Positions 1 to 7,609 are shown, counted from the first letter of the stretch. The stretch is 18,858 nt of DNA from JANPBY01 sp031430645 (GCA_031430645.1 JANPBY010000208.1:1-18858); one strand, 5' to 3'. Notes: generated from the letters alone by a model not told the origin. Translations and numbers: made by a program.

Positions 1-1299
1 CGCGCCCACGTCTTTCACTCGTGGAGCGCCCAAGGCGCCCTCAATCCGCTGGCCGTCGCCGCCGCCGAGGGCTCCTACGTCTGGGACTACGACGGCACCG
101 GTTACCTCGACTTCTCAAGCCAGCTGGTCAACGTCAACATCGGTCACCAGCACCCCAAGGTCGTCGCCGCGATCCAGGAGCAGGCCGCCAAGCTCTCGAC
201 AGTCGCGCCCCAGCACGCCAACGACATCCGCGGGGAGGCAGCCAAGCGCATCGCCGAGCTAGCCCCACCCGACCTCAACAAGGTCTTCTTCACCAACGGC
301 GGCGCCGACGCCAACGAGAACGCGATCCGGATGGCCCGCATCCACACCGGCAAGGACAAGGTGCTGTCCTTCTACCGCAGCTATCACGGCAACACCGGCG
401 CCTCGGTGACGGCAACCGGCGACCCGCGCCGCTGGCCCAACGAGTTCGCTCACGGCCACGTGCACTTCTTCGGCCCGTACCCGTACCGCACCCCGTTCTG
501 GTCCACCTCTGAAGCCGAGGAGTCCGAGCGCGCGCTGGCCCACCTCGAGCAGGTCATCCAGTTCGAGGGCCCGGCGACCATCGCGGCCATCCTCATCGAG
601 ACTGTCGTAGGCACCGCCGGCGTTCTGATCCCGCCGCCGGGCTACCTCGAGGGCGTCCGCGCGCTCTGCGACCGCTACGGCATCGTCTGGATCGCCGATG
701 AGGTGATGTGCGGCTTCGGGCGTACCGGAAAGTGGTTCGCCTACGAGCATTTCGGCGCCGAGCCCGACCTGATCACCTTCGCCAAGGGCTCGAACAGCGG
801 GTACGTCCCCGTCGGCGGCGTGGTCATCAGCGACCCGATCGCCGCGACCTTCGACGACCGGGTGTTCCCGGGTGGCCTCACCTACTCAGGCCACCCTCTG
901 GCCGCCGCCTCCATCGTGGCGAGCATCGATGCGATGAAGGAGGAAGGCATCGTCGAGAACGCGGCGCGGATCGGCGAGGACGTCCTCGGCCCCGGCCTCC
1001 GCGACCTCGCCGACCGGCACCCCGTGATCGGTGAGGTTCGCGGTCTCGGCGTCTTCTGGGCACTCGACCTCGTCACCGACCGGGCGACGCGCGAGCCGCT
1101 CGCGCCGTACGGCGGAAGCAGCCCCGCCATGACCGAGCTCGCCGGGGAGTGCAAGAAGCGCGGGCTCCTGCCGTTCGTGAACTTCAACCGGCTGCACGTC
1201 GTGCCGCCGTGCACGGTCACGGATCAAGAATCCAAGGAGGGCCTTGCGATTCTCGACGAGGTCTTCGCCGTCGTAGACAAGCACTACACCGGGGTGTGA
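1..1299 (+). CDS. Class III (omega/aspartate family) PLP aminotransferase, 5' end missing
   Basis: The reading frame is open from base 1, so the N-terminus lies outside the window; 432 codons are visible and the family is usually about 450 residues, so only some 20 residues are missing. The frame begins within the family's N-terminal HSWSAQ segment. Fold-type I PLP enzyme: a FTNGGADANENAIRMAR block (PLP phosphate binding), YRSYHGNT, then WIADEVMCGFGRTGKWF with the cofactor-binding Asp. The Schiff-base lysine is in FAKGSNSGY (about residue 262 of the visible part). It transfers an amino group from an amine or amino acid to an oxo acid such as pyruvate; the substrate (taurine, putrescine, beta-alanine or GABA) cannot be told from sequence alone. 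Its stop overlaps the start of the amidohydrolase by 4 bp, so the two are translated together. The ATG at 331 is internal and not the start. Confidence 0.92.
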   Translation, partial: RAHVFHSWSAQGALNPLAVAAAEGSYVWDYDGTGYLDFSSQLVNVNIGHQHPKVVAAIQEQAAKLSTVAPQHANDIRGEAAKRIAELAPPDLNKVFFTNGGADANENAIRMARIHTGKDKVLSFYRSYHGNTGASVTATGDPRRWPNEFAHGHVHFFGPYPYRTPFWSTSEAEESERALAHLEQVIQFEGPATIAAILIETVVGTAGVLIPPPGYLEGVRALCDRYGIVWIADEVMCGFGRTGKWFAYEHFGAEPDLITFAKGSNSGYVPVGGVVISDPIAATFDDRVFPGGLTYSGHPLAAASIVASIDAMKEEGIVENAARIGEDVLGPGLRDLADRHPVIGEVRGLGVFWALDLVTDRATREPLAPYGGSSPAMTELAGECKKRGLLPFVNFNRLHVVPPCTVTDQESKEGLAILDEVFAVVDKHYTGV

Positions 1300-2540
1300 C
1301 CTCGCACGTTCGCACCGTCGTTCGACCCGGGCGGCTGCTCGACGTTGACACCGGTGAGCTTCACCAGGGGTACGCCCTATCGGTCAGGGACGGCCTGATC
1401 GAGGCGGTTGGCGCGGCTGCAGACGTCCCGATTGACCACGACACCGAAGTGCTCGACCTGCCTGAGCTGACCCTGCTCCCAGGGCTCATCGACTGTCACA
1501 CCCACCTCATCGGCGAGCCCGATTCGGCAGCTGGCTATGCCGCCCTCCTTCAGCGCACGGGCGCGCAGGAAGCCTTGTCCGGAGTGCGCAACGCTCGCGC
1601 GACCCTCCACGCCGGGTTCACGACCGTGCGCGACGTGGGCACGTTCCGAGCTTTCGTCGACGTGGCCCTTAGGGACGCCATCAACGCGGGCTGGGTCGAG
1701 GGTCCGCGGATGTATGTCGCCGGCGCCTACATCACCTGCTCCGGCGGGGGCGGCGACATCACCGGCCTGGCACCAGACATCGATTCCCTCATCCCGCGCG
1801 AACTGCGCACGGGTGTGGCCAACACAGTTGATGAGGTCCGCACTGCCGTACGGCGCGTGCTGCACGGCGGTGCCGATCTCGTGAAGGTCATCGCCACCGG
1901 TGCGGTGATGACCGAAGGCACCAACCCCGGGGCGCCTGAGTTCTCCGAGGCCGAGATCCGTGCGGCGGTCGAGGAGGCCGCGCTGTATGGCGCCGATGTC
2001 GCAGCGCACGCCCACGGCGCCGAAGGCATCAAGCGGGCGATCCGGGCCGGGGTGCGGTCTATCGAGCACGGTTCGATCATGGATGACGAGGGCGTCGCTC
2101 TCCTGGCCGAGCATGGGACCTACCTCGTGGCCGATGTCTATTGCGGCGACTACATCGCCGAGACCGGGCGGGCCGAGGGTTGGTCCCCGGAGGTGCTGCG
2201 CAAGAACGACGAGACCACCGACACCCAGCGCGAGGCGTTCGAGAAGTGCGTCAAGGCCGGGGTGCCCATCGCCTTCGGCACCGACAGCGGGATCTATCCG
2301 CACGGGTGGAACGCCCGCCAGTTCGCCTACCAGGTTCGGCACGGCCAGACCCCGCTCGAGGCGATCCGCAGTGCCACCGTCAATGCCGCTGCGCTGCTCC
2401 GCAAGGAGGACACCCTCGGCCGGATCGCGCCGGGCTACGCCGCCGACCTGATCGGGGTGATCGGTGATCCGACGGAAGACGTACGGCTGCTCGAACACAT
2501 CGCCTTCGTGGTGAAGGCCGGCCAGATCGCCGGCACCTGA
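1296..2540 (+). CDS. Metal-dependent amidohydrolase (imidazolonepropionase/prolidase-like family)
   Basis: 414 residues from a GTG at 1296 that overlaps the aminotransferase stop (GTGA); a longer frame upstream lies inside the aminotransferase and is not credible as protein. TIM-barrel amidohydrolase superfamily. Visible metal ligands in order: DCHTH (His68, His70), a strand-4 lysine in DLVKVIATGA (Lys197, the position carboxylated in this subgroup), AHAHG (His238/His240), IEHGS (His258) and the catalytic Asp in GTDSG (Asp330). The glycine-rich SGGGGDITG loop and the C-terminal PGYAADLIGV strand are typical of the subgroup containing imidazolonepropionase-like enzymes and Xaa-Pro or acyl-amino-acid hydrolases. 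It hydrolyses a cyclic or linear C-N bond; the substrate is not predictable. Coupling to an aminotransferase suggests a joint catabolic step (inference). No signal peptide, so cytoplasmic. Confidence 0.88.
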   Translation: MTSHVRTVVRPGRLLDVDTGELHQGYALSVRDGLIEAVGAAADVPIDHDTEVLDLPELTLLPGLIDCHTHLIGEPDSAAGYAALLQRTGAQEALSGVRNARATLHAGFTTVRDVGTFRAFVDVALRDAINAGWVEGPRMYVAGAYITCSGGGGDITGLAPDIDSLIPRELRTGVANTVDEVRTAVRRVLHGGADLVKVIATGAVMTEGTNPGAPEFSEAEIRAAVEEAALYGADVAAHAHGAEGIKRAIRAGVRSIEHGSIMDDEGVALLAEHGTYLVADVYCGDYIAETGRAEGWSPEVLRKNDETTDTQREAFEKCVKAGVPIAFGTDSGIYPHGWNARQFAYQVRHGQTPLEAIRSATVNAAALLRKEDTLGRIAPGYAADLIGVIGDPTEDVRLLEHIAFVVKAGQIAGT

Positions 2541-2601
2541 CCGGGATGATCGGAGATGGTGACGCCCATCGTGTTCGGGGTCCAATTGCGCGGATTGTGG
2601 C

Positions 2602-2607
2602 TAGCCT
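2602..2607 (+). promoter_or_regulatory. Putative -10 box for the membrane-protein gene at 2614
   Basis: TAGCCT lies 6 nt before the ATG at 2614. The spacing places the transcription start at or next to the A of the ATG, as in leaderless actinobacterial mRNAs. No convincing -35 at 16-18 bp and no Shine-Dalgarno sequence. Confidence 0.4.
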
Positions 2608-2613
2608 TCCGGC

Positions 2614-3264
2614 ATGGGAGGTCCGCGAGCCCCGGCGGTTGCTCTCGGTGGTGTGTATCTAGTCAGCATCGCGGCCCTGGGACCGCTCCTCGGCCAGACT
2701 GCAGACTCCGCAGCGACCTACCAGGACCACTTCGCAAACGATGCGGCGCTCGCTCGTGACGTGGCCGGTGGGATTGGGCTCGTGCTCGCTGCGGGTCTGC
2801 TGATCTGGCTCCTCGTCGCGACGCGGGCTGAGACTCTCGAGCCCAGACAACCGAGACTGCTGGAGTTGTGCACGGCTTTCGGCCTGGTCGCGGCGGCTGT
2901 CCTAATGGTGGCGGCCGCGTTGCTGTTGACCGTGCCGTTCTCCCTCACCCTCGGCGAGGTGACCGGTGACTCGGGAATCGCCACGGCGGAGGTTCAGGCC
3001 GGGATCGCGCAGGCGGGTTCGGTTGCGCTGTTCGTTGCTGCCCTGCCGCTAGCCGTCACCGTGATCTGTCTGGGGAAGTTGGGATTTGCTGCTGGACGAT
3101 CGCCCCGCTGGATCGCACGTACCGCTTGGGCGACTGCTGTTCTTCTCGTCCTCGGGTGCAGCGTCGGGGGGCTCGTTCCGTTCGGCGCGTGGGCGATCGC
3201 TTTCGGGCTGACCTGGCGAGTCCCGGCCACTGAGGATCCGTCCGGGGTGGGCAAACATCCGTAG
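2614..3264 (+). CDS. Hypothetical integral membrane protein, 5 or so TM helices
   Basis: 216 residues; I do not recognise the family. Hydrophobic segments at about residues 8-27, 50-70, 84-109, 132-158 and 169-199 (the last long enough for one helix plus a re-entrant part). The loop after the first helix is acidic/polar (QTADSAATYQDHFANDAAL) and the loops after helices 2 and 4 carry Arg/Lys, which by the positive-inside rule puts them in the cytoplasm. No catalytic or transport motif seen. ATG 2614 was preferred over the ATG at 2556, which is in a different, short frame. It stands alone between the amidohydrolase (73-bp gap) and purD (28-bp gap). Confidence 0.7.
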   Translation: MGGPRAPAVALGGVYLVSIAALGPLLGQTADSAATYQDHFANDAALARDVAGGIGLVLAAGLLIWLLVATRAETLEPRQPRLLELCTAFGLVAAAVLMVAAALLLTVPFSLTLGEVTGDSGIATAEVQAGIAQAGSVALFVAALPLAVTVICLGKLGFAAGRSPRWIARTAWATAVLLVLGCSVGGLVPFGAWAIAFGLTWRVPATEDPSGVGKHP

Positions 3265-3279
3265 CCAGAGCGGCCCGTT

Positions 3280-3285
3280 TATGCT
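3280..3285 (+). promoter_or_regulatory. Putative -10 box for purD
   Basis: TATGCT followed by 7 nt and the purD GTG at 3293. The in-frame ATG at 3281 is inside this hexamer, which argues that the ATG is promoter and not start codon. The -35 region is not recognisable. Confidence 0.5.
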
Positions 3286-3292
3286 CCGCGAC

Positions 3293-4528
3293 GTGAAGGT
3301 TCTCGTGATCGGTTCCGGTGCCCGCGAGCATGCACTCGTCCGTGCCTTCGCGCGTGACCCCGACGTCAGCGAGATCCACGCCGCGCCTGGGAACCCCGGA
3401 ATTGGGAACACCGCGACCCTTCACCCGGTCGTCCCCACCGACGGTGCCTCAGTCGCTGCGCTCGCGGCTGACCTTGCGGTCGATTTGGTCGTCATCGGCC
3501 CGGAGGCTCCGCTGGTCGCCGGTGTCGCGGATGCCGTCCGAGAGCGAGGCATCGCCTGTTTCGGCCCGTCCAAGGCAGCCGCGCAGCTCGAAGGCAGCAA
3601 GGCCTTCGCCAAGGAGGTGATGGCATCAGCGGACGTACCCACCGCCCGCGCTTACCTCTGCACCACACCTGAAGAGGCGGCCGAAGCGATCGATGCCTTC
3701 GGCCCCCCGTATGTCGTCAAGGACGATGGCCTCGCCGCCGGCAAGGGAGTCGTCGTCACCCCGGACCGTGACGAGGCGCTCGCCCACGCCGCGACCTGCG
3801 GGCGGGTCGTCATCGAGGAGTTCCTCGACGGTCCTGAGGTCTCCCTCTTCGCTGTCACCGACGGTGTCACGGTGATTCCCCTTCAACCGGCTCAGGATTT
3901 CAAGCGGCTCGGTGACGGCGACACCGGACCGAACACCGGGGGGATGGGTGCCTACTCCCCGCTTCCGTGGGCACCGCCCGACCTCGTGGACGACGTACTC
4001 GCGCGGGTGCTTCAACCGACGGTTGACGAGATGCGGCACCGAGGGACGCACTTCGCCGGGCTCCTCTACGCCGGTCTCGTGCTGACCAAGCACGGCACCC
4101 GCGTCATCGAGTTCAACGCGCGCTTCGGGGACCCGGAGACCCAGGTCGTCCTCGCCCGGCTGCGCACGCCACTCGCCGGACTACTCCTCGCCGCGGCCAC
4201 CGGCCGGCTCGACCAGCATCCGCCGTTGGTCTGGGATGACGTTGCCGCAGTCACGGTCGTCATTGCGTCCGAGGGCTACCCCGAGGCCCCGATTGCTGGC
4301 GACCAGATCACCGGCGCCGACGATGACGCGGTGCTCCACGCGGGTACGTCTCGGGGTGAGGACGGTGTCCTACGGGCGGCCGGTGGGCGGGTTCTGTCTG
4401 CCGTGGGGACCGGGCCGTCGCTGGCTAACGCCCGGGCCTCGGCCTACGCGCTGATCAACCAGATCTCGTTGCGCGGCAAGCAGTTCCGTACCGACATCGC
4501 CCTTGCTGCTGCCGAGGAGCACCCGTGA
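3293..4528 (+). CDS. purD: Phosphoribosylamine--glycine ligase (GAR synthetase)
   Basis: Step 2 of de novo purine synthesis: ATP + phosphoribosylamine + glycine gives GAR. 411 residues from GTG 3293, slightly below the family's usual 420-430. The start gives an N-terminus of MKVLVIGSGAREHAL, the family's standard beginning; the ATG four codons upstream adds MLRD and overlaps a -10 box. Domains: N-domain (about 1-100) with GSGAREH, APGNPG and IGPEAPLVAGVAD; ATP-grasp (about 100-290) with GPSKAAAQLEGSK, KDDGLAAGKGVVV (from residue 143), GDGDTGPNTGGMGAYSP and the Mg-binding EFNARFGDPE (from residue 273); C-domain to the end. All key motifs are intact. It heads a unit with the next gene, overlapping it by 4 bp. 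Confidence 0.97.
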   Translation: MKVLVIGSGAREHALVRAFARDPDVSEIHAAPGNPGIGNTATLHPVVPTDGASVAALAADLAVDLVVIGPEAPLVAGVADAVRERGIACFGPSKAAAQLEGSKAFAKEVMASADVPTARAYLCTTPEEAAEAIDAFGPPYVVKDDGLAAGKGVVVTPDRDEALAHAATCGRVVIEEFLDGPEVSLFAVTDGVTVIPLQPAQDFKRLGDGDTGPNTGGMGAYSPLPWAPPDLVDDVLARVLQPTVDEMRHRGTHFAGLLYAGLVLTKHGTRVIEFNARFGDPETQVVLARLRTPLAGLLLAAATGRLDQHPPLVWDDVAAVTVVIASEGYPEAPIAGDQITGADDDAVLHAGTSRGEDGVLRAAGGRVLSAVGTGPSLANARASAYALINQISLRGKQFRTDIALAAAEEHP

Positions 4529-5004
4529 CCGACGCGACGAACCCGGTCGCACCATCCCTAGATCTCACCGAGGAGCGACGGCTCGCCGTCGACCTCTTCA
4601 ACCACACCTGGGACCTCATCGCGATCCCGCGCCGAACCGCCGCTCAGGACGACGCGATGATCCACGCGGCCCACGCCAGCCGCTGGCACTGGGGAAACGC
4701 GGGCGGCCCGATGGAGTGGGCGATCGGGGAGTGGCAGTGCAGTCGCGTCTACGCCGTCCTCGGGGTGGGCGAGGCGTCACTCCGGCACGGTGAACGTTGC
4801 CTGGATCTCTGCGAGACGTACGGCATCGGTGGCTACGTGCCGGCCTCGGCACACGAGGCGATCGCGCGGGCCTACGCCGTCGCCGGTGATCGCGCGACGG
4901 CCATTGAGCACCGCGATCTCGCAGCCGGACTCGCCGCCAGGCTGGAGGACCTCGAGGACCGCGCCGTCGTCGAGGCGGATCTGGCAACCCTTCCGCTGAA
5001 CTAA
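4525..5004 (+). CDS. Hypothetical alpha-helical (TPR-like) protein coupled to purD
   Basis: 159 residues, GTG start at 4525 overlapping the purD stop (GTGA). No named family that I can assign with certainty. The sequence looks all-helical: a helix with LFNHTWDLI, a His/Trp-rich stretch (HAAHASRWHW...MEWAIGEWQCSRVY), then helix pairs SLRHGERCLDLCETYGI and PASAHEAIARAYAVAGDRATAIEHRDLAAGLA, whose A-G-D-A spacing resembles tetratricopeptide repeats. It ends in an acidic helix. No signal or membrane segment, so cytoplasmic. Translational coupling suggests stoichiometric expression with PurD or simply operon packing. The concentrated His/Trp/Cys in residues 45-80 could bind a ligand or metal (speculative). 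Confidence 0.75.
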   Translation: MTDATNPVAPSLDLTEERRLAVDLFNHTWDLIAIPRRTAAQDDAMIHAAHASRWHWGNAGGPMEWAIGEWQCSRVYAVLGVGEASLRHGERCLDLCETYGIGGYVPASAHEAIARAYAVAGDRATAIEHRDLAAGLAARLEDLEDRAVVEADLATLPLN

Positions 5005-5015
5005 GGACGGACCCA

Positions 5016-5441
5016 ATGGCAGCACGCGACTTGTCGACCGGTCTCGCCGCGAGCGCGTTGCTCGCGATCGGTGGGCTGCACGTCGCCTGGGGGCTGGGCT
5101 CGACCTGGCCGCTGCCGGACCGCGATAGCTTCAACGACTCGGTCATCGGCCGGGACGCTGGGCCGTCGGCCGCGGCGTGTTTCGCCGTGGCCGGCGCACT
5201 GACGCTGGCGGGAGCCCTGGTGGCCGGCCGGCCGGCCAACCTCCCGTTTCGCCGGCTCGGCGCCGCTGGGGTGGTCGCGGTTCTCGGCACCCGCGGGGGT
5301 TTCGGAGTTGCTGGCCGCACTGACCTCGGTGTACCCGGCTCGGTGAGCGATACCTTCCGCCGCAACGATCGCCGGTACTACGGCCCGCTGTGCCTCGCGT
5401 TGGCCGCACTGTCCCTGCCCGCCGCGACCAGCCGAGGCTGA
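5016..5441 (+). CDS. DUF3995 family membrane protein
   Basis: 141 residues from ATG 5016, preceded by AAGGA overlapping the previous stop codon (8 nt spacing). Resembles the DUF3995 family: first membrane segment with the family's GGLHVAWGLGSTWPLPD signature (about residues 18-34), a second helix at about 50-68 (AACFAVAGALTLAGALVAG), a third at about 82-95 and a C-terminal segment YYGPLCLALAALSLPAA. The conserved His-Trp-Gly in helix 1 and the short GR...D...R..Y.PLCL ending are typical. Function of the family is unknown. 11 bp after the hypothetical gene, so probably the last gene of the purD unit; the next gene has its own promoter. Confidence 0.78.
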   Translation: MAARDLSTGLAASALLAIGGLHVAWGLGSTWPLPDRDSFNDSVIGRDAGPSAAACFAVAGALTLAGALVAGRPANLPFRRLGAAGVVAVLGTRGGFGVAGRTDLGVPGSVSDTFRRNDRRYYGPLCLALAALSLPAATSRG

Positions 5442-5456
5442 CCGGCTCGTAGACGT

Positions 5457-5468
5457 ATGTGTACACAT
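5457..5468. promoter_or_regulatory. 12-bp palindromic operator of the toxin-antitoxin pair
   Basis: ATGTGTACACAT is a perfect palindrome whose core is TGTACA (5460-5465). The core sits 17 bp before the -10 box TACGGT, that is, exactly on the -35 position. Operators of Phd/YefM antitoxins are known to use TGTACA/GTGTACAC palindromes, so repressor binding here should block the promoter. Confidence 0.72.
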
Positions 5469-5482
5469 GTGGGCAGCAGTGC

Positions 5483-5488
5483 TACGGT
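5483..5488 (+). promoter_or_regulatory. -10 box of the toxin-antitoxin promoter
   Basis: TACGGT, 17 bp after the TGTACA -35/operator and 7 nt before the antitoxin GTG at 5496. No Shine-Dalgarno sequence in between, so the mRNA is probably leaderless. Confidence 0.55.
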
Positions 5489-5495
5489 TGGTTGT

Positions 5496-5747
5496 GTGTC
5501 CGAGAGTGTCGGGGTGCGACAGCTCCGCAACGAGGTGAGTTCCCTGCTGCGCCGCGTCGAGGCCGGTGAGCTGATCACCGTGAGTGTGTCCGGGCGACCT
5601 GTGGCGCAGCTCGGACCGATCTCCGACCTACGTTGGACGGGGCGAGAGCTCGTGGCAGAGCTCCTCGACCGAACGCAGGCCGACTCAGCCCTGACCGAGG
5701 TTCTGCGCGAGCTCGCGGGTGAGCTCCTCGAGGACCTCAGTCCGTGA
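5496..5747 (+). CDS. Phd/YefM (VapB-type) antitoxin
   Basis: 83 residues from GTG 5496. N-terminal DNA-binding Phd/YefM fold: MSESVGVRQLRNEVSSLLRR, then EAGELITVSVSGRPVAQLGPI, the strand-turn-strand typical of the family. The C-terminal half (ELVAELLDRTQADSALTEVLRELAGELLEDL) is an acidic helix expected to wrap and neutralise the toxin. The upstream ATG at 5457 would put the operator and -10 box inside the coding region and is rejected. It overlaps the toxin gene by 4 bp (GTGA), the usual TA arrangement, and is expected to autorepress with its toxin at the palindrome 5457-5468. Confidence 0.88.
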   Translation: MSESVGVRQLRNEVSSLLRRVEAGELITVSVSGRPVAQLGPISDLRWTGRELVAELLDRTQADSALTEVLRELAGELLEDLSP

Positions 5748-6148
5748 CCGGCCCGGCGAGCCCGACGCGCGGCATCCTCGACACGACGGTCTTCATTGCC
5801 CGGGAAGCGTTTCGGGGCCTGGACTTCGACCGCCTGCCAGAGGAGTCCGCGATCTCGGTCGTCACCCTGGGCGAGTTGCAGGCTGGCGTCCTGGTTGCCG
5901 GTGACACCGCCACGCGAGCGCTACGACTACGGACGCTCAGCGCGGCCCAATCGATGACCACGCTCGGCATCGACGCAGATGTCGCGGTGGCGTGGGCGCA
6001 GCTTCGGGTGGAGCTGCGCGAGACCGGTCGCCGCATGGGGGTCAACGACTCGTGGATAGCAGCAACGGCCTTGGCCCACGACGTCCCGATCGTCACCCAA
6101 GACGCTGACTTCGATGACGTCCCCGGACTGGCCGTCATTCATGTGTGA
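5744..6148 (+). CDS. vapC: VapC-family PIN-domain toxin (ribonuclease)
   Basis: 134 residues from GTG 5744, overlapping the antitoxin stop. PIN fold with the acidic metal-binding set in place: Asp13 in GILDTTVFIA, Glu45 in VVTLGELQAG, Asp102 in GVNDSWIAATALAH, and Asp120/Asp122 in VTQDADFDDV. VapC toxins are Mg-dependent endoribonucleases, commonly cutting tRNA or rRNA; the target here is unknown. No residue loss or frameshift, so likely active. The pair lies between the purD and purB units without insertion-sequence remains. Pairing of a Phd-type antitoxin with a PIN toxin is common. Confidence 0.92.
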   Translation: MTGPASPTRGILDTTVFIAREAFRGLDFDRLPEESAISVVTLGELQAGVLVAGDTATRALRLRTLSAAQSMTTLGIDADVAVAWAQLRVELRETGRRMGVNDSWIAATALAHDVPIVTQDADFDDVPGLAVIHV

Positions 6149-6175
6149 CGACGGTCGCTTGCCGACCGCCCGGTC

Positions 6176-6183
6176 GGGGAGGA
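6176..6183 (+). promoter_or_regulatory. Ribosome binding site of purB
   Basis: The GGGGAGGA stretch ends about 7-8 nt before the GTG at 6191 and decides that start. A TANNNT -10 box as seen before other units is not present here (GAGGAT is one base off), so purB may be transcribed from a promoter I cannot place, or from the toxin-antitoxin message. Confidence 0.55.
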
Positions 6184-6190
6184 TGGGCGG

Positions 6191-7609
6191 GTGATCCCCA
6201 ACATCCTGGCTGCGCGCTATGCCTCGCCCGAGATGACCCACCTGTGGTCCCCCGAGCACAAGGTTGTCCTCGAGCGACGGCTCTGGCTCGCCGTACTCAC
6301 CGCACAACGCGACCTCGGTGTCGCTGTTCCCGATGATGCTGTCGAGGCCTATGCGCAGGTTGTCGACACTGTCGACCTCGAGCGCATCGCGGCCCGCGAG
6401 CGGATCAACCGCCACGACGTCAAGGCGCGCATCGAGGAGTTCAACGCCCTCGCCGGCCACGAGCAGGTGCACAAGGGCCTCACCTCGCGCGACCTCACCG
6501 AGAACGTCGAGCAGTTGCAGATCCGGGGCGCCCTCGAGCTGGTTCGTGACCGGGTCGTTGCGACGCTCGTACGGCTGGCGCGACTCGCGGCCGAGCACGA
6601 CACCCTCGTGATGACCGGCCGCTCCCACAATGTGGCCGCGCAGGCGACCACCCTCGGCAAACGGTTCGCGTCGGCGGCCGACGAACTTCTTGTTGCCTAC
6701 CAACGGCTCGAGGAGCTCATCGCCCGCTACCCCTTGCGCGGGATCAAGGGTCCCGTCGGCACCGCTCAGGACATGCTCGACCTCCTCGACGACGACCCCG
6801 CCCGGCTCGCCGACCTCGAGGGTCGGGTCGCGGCCCACCTCGGGTTCGATCAGGTGCTCGACTCGGTCGGTCAGGTCTACCCGCGGTCGCTGGACTACGA
6901 CGTCGTCTCGGCGCTCGTCCAGACCGCGGCCGGACCGTCCAGCCTGGCCACCACGATCCGGTTGATGGCTGGGCTCGAACTCGTGACCGAGGGCTTCCAG
7001 CCGGGTCAGGTCGGGTCGTCGGCCATGCCGCACAAGATGAACACGCGGTCCTGCGAACGCGTCAACGGCTTGACCGTTCTCCTTCGTGGCTACGCCTCCA
7101 TGGTGGGCGAGCTTGCCGGCGATCAGTGGAACGAGGGCGACGTCTCCTGCTCAGTGGTGCGCCGGGTCGCCCTGCCCGACGCGTTCTTCGCCGCCGACGG
7201 CTTGTTCGAGACGTTCCTCACCGTGCTCGATGAGTTCGGTGTCTTCCCCGCGGTCGTCGAGCGCGAGCTGAACCGCTACCTCCCGTTCCTGGTCACCACC
7301 AAAGTGTTGATGGCTTCGGTGCGCGCAGGCGTCGGGCGCGAGACCGCCCACGAAGTCATCAAGGAGCACGCGGTCGCGGTCGCGCTAGCGATGCGCGAGT
7401 CCGGCGCGGAGGGTAACGACCTCTTCGACCGGCTTGCTGCCGACCCGCGGCTTGGCCTGTCCCGAGCCGATCTCGACGCGCTGGTCGTTGCCCCGTTGGC
7501 CTTTACGGGCGCTGCTGCCGACCAGGTCGCTCGAGTTGTTGCCAGGGTTGAAACCGTTGCGGCTGCTCACCCATCGGCGGCTGCCTACTCTCCGGGCGCC
7601 ATCCTGTGA
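6191..7609 (+). CDS. purB: Adenylosuccinate lyase
   Basis: Cleaves SAICAR to AICAR + fumarate and adenylosuccinate to AMP + fumarate. 472 residues from GTG 6191, the usual length for the actinobacterial form; N-terminus MIPNILAARYAS fits. Fumarase/aspartase superfamily motifs: TSRDLTEN (from residue 98), GRSHNVAAQ (His146, general acid), and the signature GSSAMPHKMN (275-284) with the mobile catalytic-serine loop; the C-terminal helical domain carries GRETAHEVIKEHAV. All expected catalytic residues are visible. Starts 42 bp after vapC and overlaps the GNAT gene by 4 bp, so it heads a three-gene unit purB-GNAT-phosphotransferase. Confidence 0.97.
   Translation: MIPNILAARYASPEMTHLWSPEHKVVLERRLWLAVLTAQRDLGVAVPDDAVEAYAQVVDTVDLERIAARERINRHDVKARIEEFNALAGHEQVHKGLTSRDLTENVEQLQIRGALELVRDRVVATLVRLARLAAEHDTLVMTGRSHNVAAQATTLGKRFASAADELLVAYQRLEELIARYPLRGIKGPVGTAQDMLDLLDDDPARLADLEGRVAAHLGFDQVLDSVGQVYPRSLDYDVVSALVQTAAGPSSLATTIRLMAGLELVTEGFQPGQVGSSAMPHKMNTRSCERVNGLTVLLRGYASMVGELAGDQWNEGDVSCSVVRRVALPDAFFAADGLFETFLTVLDEFGVFPAVVERELNRYLPFLVTTKVLMASVRAGVGRETAHEVIKEHAVAVALAMRESGAEGNDLFDRLAADPRLGLSRADLDALVVAPLAFTGAAADQVARVVARVETVAAAHPSAAAYSPGAIL

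Noticed and set aside
1377..2585. Minus-strand open frame (402 codons) over the amidohydrolase
   Set aside because: Shadow frame with no motif; the plus strand has all amidohydrolase ligands.
5457..5495. Upstream ATG 5457 as antitoxin start
   Set aside because: It would translate the operator palindrome and -10 box; GTG 5496 gives a family-typical N-terminus.
5483..6148. Toxin-antitoxin pair as part of a larger mobile island
   Set aside because: No transposase, integrase, direct repeats or visible composition change around it; neighbours are housekeeping genes.
5927..7033. Minus-strand open frame (368 codons) over vapC and purB
   Set aside because: Shadow frame; plus-strand PurB signature and PIN residues are intact.
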